Shown here piece by piece: positions 5,007-6,184 of a stretch of DNA of 6,184 nt. The notes beneath the pieces were generated by a model that did not search any database, had not been told where the DNA came from, and saw only the letters and a program-made list of their open reading frames with translations. The stretch is from positions 1-6,184 of the forward strand of contig VBJS01000088.1 of the NCBI GenBank assembly GCA_005880055.1. The letters are read 5' to 3'. How positions within the stretch are numbered: position 1 is the stretch's first letter; every line of letters begins with the position of its first letter. This DNA is from Chloroflexota bacterium. Lineage in GTDB: Bacteria; Chloroflexota; Dehalococcoidia; SM23-28-2; RBG-16-64-32. The translations under genes and the position numbers were made by a program.

Positions 5007-6184
5007 TTATTTCTTCAGAACGTAATCGTCGAGGCGGCGCTGGATGATGCCGCCGGAGAGGGAAGGATACTGGCTGCGGAGGGCGCGCTGCCCGACGGCG
5101 GCAGGCTGATGATCCTCGTTGCGGATGAGGCCGGCAATGTTGGCGTCAATGCGCGTGGCGGCCTCGCGAAAGAACTCGTCGGCGAGGTCCCAGACGTGGC
5201 CGCCGCCCCCCTGCGCGCGATGAAGCGCCTCGGCATGCAGGGCCGTGGCGGCGATCGTGAGAATGTCCTCGCCGATCTCCTCGATCCGGTTCTGCCGGCC
5301 CTGATCGTCGCGCAGCGCGTCGCGATAGCGCGCCATTGCGTACAGAATTGTACGGGCAAGGCGCCGGCTGGCGCGCTCGGCGAAGAAGAGTTTCTTCGAA
5401 GCCTTGCGGGGCCGGAACTCCTCGCGAGCCGGCAGGGTCGTGCGTCTCCAGAGTCCCAGGTACCAGGGGACGTAGCCGCGCAGAAGATTCAGCAACTCGC
5501 GGAGCTTCGCGGCCCCGGTCAAGCCTCCTCCGAGGTACGTGCGCGCCCGCTCGAGATGCGGGCTCAGCGCCTCGCGCGCCACAAACGGCCGCAGAATGTC
5601 CGTGGCCCCTTCGCCGATGCGGTACATCTCGGCGTCGCGGACAAGCTGCTCGATCGGGAAGCCCGGCTCGCCCCGGGCCTGCCGCGACTCGGCCGTCTCG
5701 TAACCCATCCCGCCGAAGATGATCTGGGCGTCCTTCAGGAAGCGGATCGCCTTCTCCGAGCAGAAGATCTTGGCGATGGCGGCCTCGATCCGGATGTCGT
5801 AGTGGTGCTGGTCCGCCATGCGCCACACGAGCGATGCCAGCGCCTCCATCGCGAAGAGGTCGGTCGCCATGCGGCCGATGCGCATCGTCTGCGTCTGCCG
5901 CTCGGACAGGGGCTTGCCGAAGGTGATGCGGGAGTTGGCCCGGTCCAGCGTCGGCTGCCACGCCTGCTTCGCCATGCCAAGACAGATGGCCGGGATGCTG
6001 ATCGCGCGGCCGACGTTGAGGATGGTGAGCGCGTACTTGAGCCCCTTGCCGATCTCGCCGATGACGTTCTCGGCGGGGATGCGCACGTCCTTGAGACGCA
6101 TGTGCGCGTTCTCGATTCCCCGGCACCCCTCGAACTGGCATCGCTGCAGGACCGTCACCCCGGGGGTCTCCATAGGGAGGATGA
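5007..6184 (-). CDS. Acyl-CoA dehydrogenase, long/very-long-chain type, N-terminus cut off by window edge
   Basis: A flavoenzyme that oxidises fatty acyl-CoA to the trans-2-enoyl-CoA in beta-oxidation, passing electrons to an electron-transfer flavoprotein. About 392 codons are visible. The first ATG, at 6173, is internal: the frame continues upstream as ILP-METPGV, a usual stretch of the middle beta domain, so roughly 180-200 residues are outside the window. Counting from that Met, conserved parts are IENAHMRLKDVRIPAENVIGE (20-40), the NVGR turn (53-56), RITFGKPLSERQ (82-93), the helix leading to IIFGGMGYE (151-159), and YRIGEGATDILR (184-195), whose E188 aligns with the catalytic base (Glu376 of medium-chain enzyme). 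The chain continues about 190 residues past this point, longer than the short/medium-chain enzymes and like the VLCAD/ACAD9 group with an extra helical C-terminal domain. It ends DDYVLKK before TAA at 5009-5007. Chain-length preference is an inference. Confidence 0.93.
   Translation of the reverse strand, partial: ILPMETPGVTVLQRCQFEGCRGIENAHMRLKDVRIPAENVIGEIGKGLKYALTILNVGRAISIPAICLGMAKQAWQPTLDRANSRITFGKPLSERQTQTMRIGRMATDLFAMEALASLVWRMADQHHYDIRIEAAIAKIFCSEKAIRFLKDAQIIFGGMGYETAESRQARGEPGFPIEQLVRDAEMYRIGEGATDILRPFVAREALSPHLERARTYLGGGLTGAAKLRELLNLLRGYVPWYLGLWRRTTLPAREEFRPRKASKKLFFAERASRRLARTILYAMARYRDALRDDQGRQNRIEEIGEDILTIAATALHAEALHRAQGGGGHVWDLADEFFREAATRIDANIAGLIRNEDHQPAAVGQRALRSQYPSLSGGIIQRRLDDYVLKK

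Noticed and set aside
5146..6141. Long minus-strand open frame overlapping the acyl-CoA dehydrogenase gene in another frame
   Set aside because: Its translation is Arg/Gly/Ala/Pro-rich without motifs, while the other frame contains the full set of dehydrogenase signatures.

Overview
This is a GC-rich bacterial chromosome segment with five protein genes; two run off the window edges. Seen in order: a lipoprotein gene (minus, 3' end cut at base 1), a zinc-ribbon/PilZ gene (plus, 901-1413), a selO-type gene (plus, 1604-3115, or from a GTG at 1598), a small HExxH membrane-protein gene (minus, 3186-3779), a MASE1 sensor gene (minus, 3792-4910) and the 3' two thirds of an acyl-CoA dehydrogenase gene (minus, 5007-6184, 5' end cut). 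I saw no RNA gene, mobile element, CRISPR array, integration site or replication origin.

The organism is probably a Gram-negative, diderm bacterium: it has a type II lipoprotein signal and c-di-GMP (PilZ) signalling. A PilZ domain behind a two-CxxC ribbon, plus a sensor ending in the CKKIRDD-type cysteine motif, recalls Nitrospirota such as Nitrospira. That is a recollection of family distribution and was not tested; other GC-rich phyla are possible.

Layout: the lipoprotein and PilZ genes diverge from a 97-base spacer. A 184-base spacer leads to selO, whose product is a self-contained pseudokinase-fold AMPylator. selO converges on the HExxH gene across 70 bases. The MASE1 gene and the HExxH gene are clearly a unit: the stop of the first lies 12 bases before the start of the second, in the same reading frame. 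The acyl-CoA dehydrogenase gene lies upstream on the same strand, but a 96-base leader with inverted repeats separates it from the MASE1 gene.

The most interesting item is the MASE1/HExxH pair. The sensor has a membrane input domain and a short C-terminal Cys4 motif, but no kinase, cyclase or phosphodiesterase domain. Its partner is a four-helix membrane protein with a metalloprotease motif. Together they could be a compact membrane sensing/proteolysis module. A second point is that three start codons (801 minus, 901 plus, 1604 plus) each sit six bases after a TANNNT element, which is the spacing expected of leaderless transcripts.
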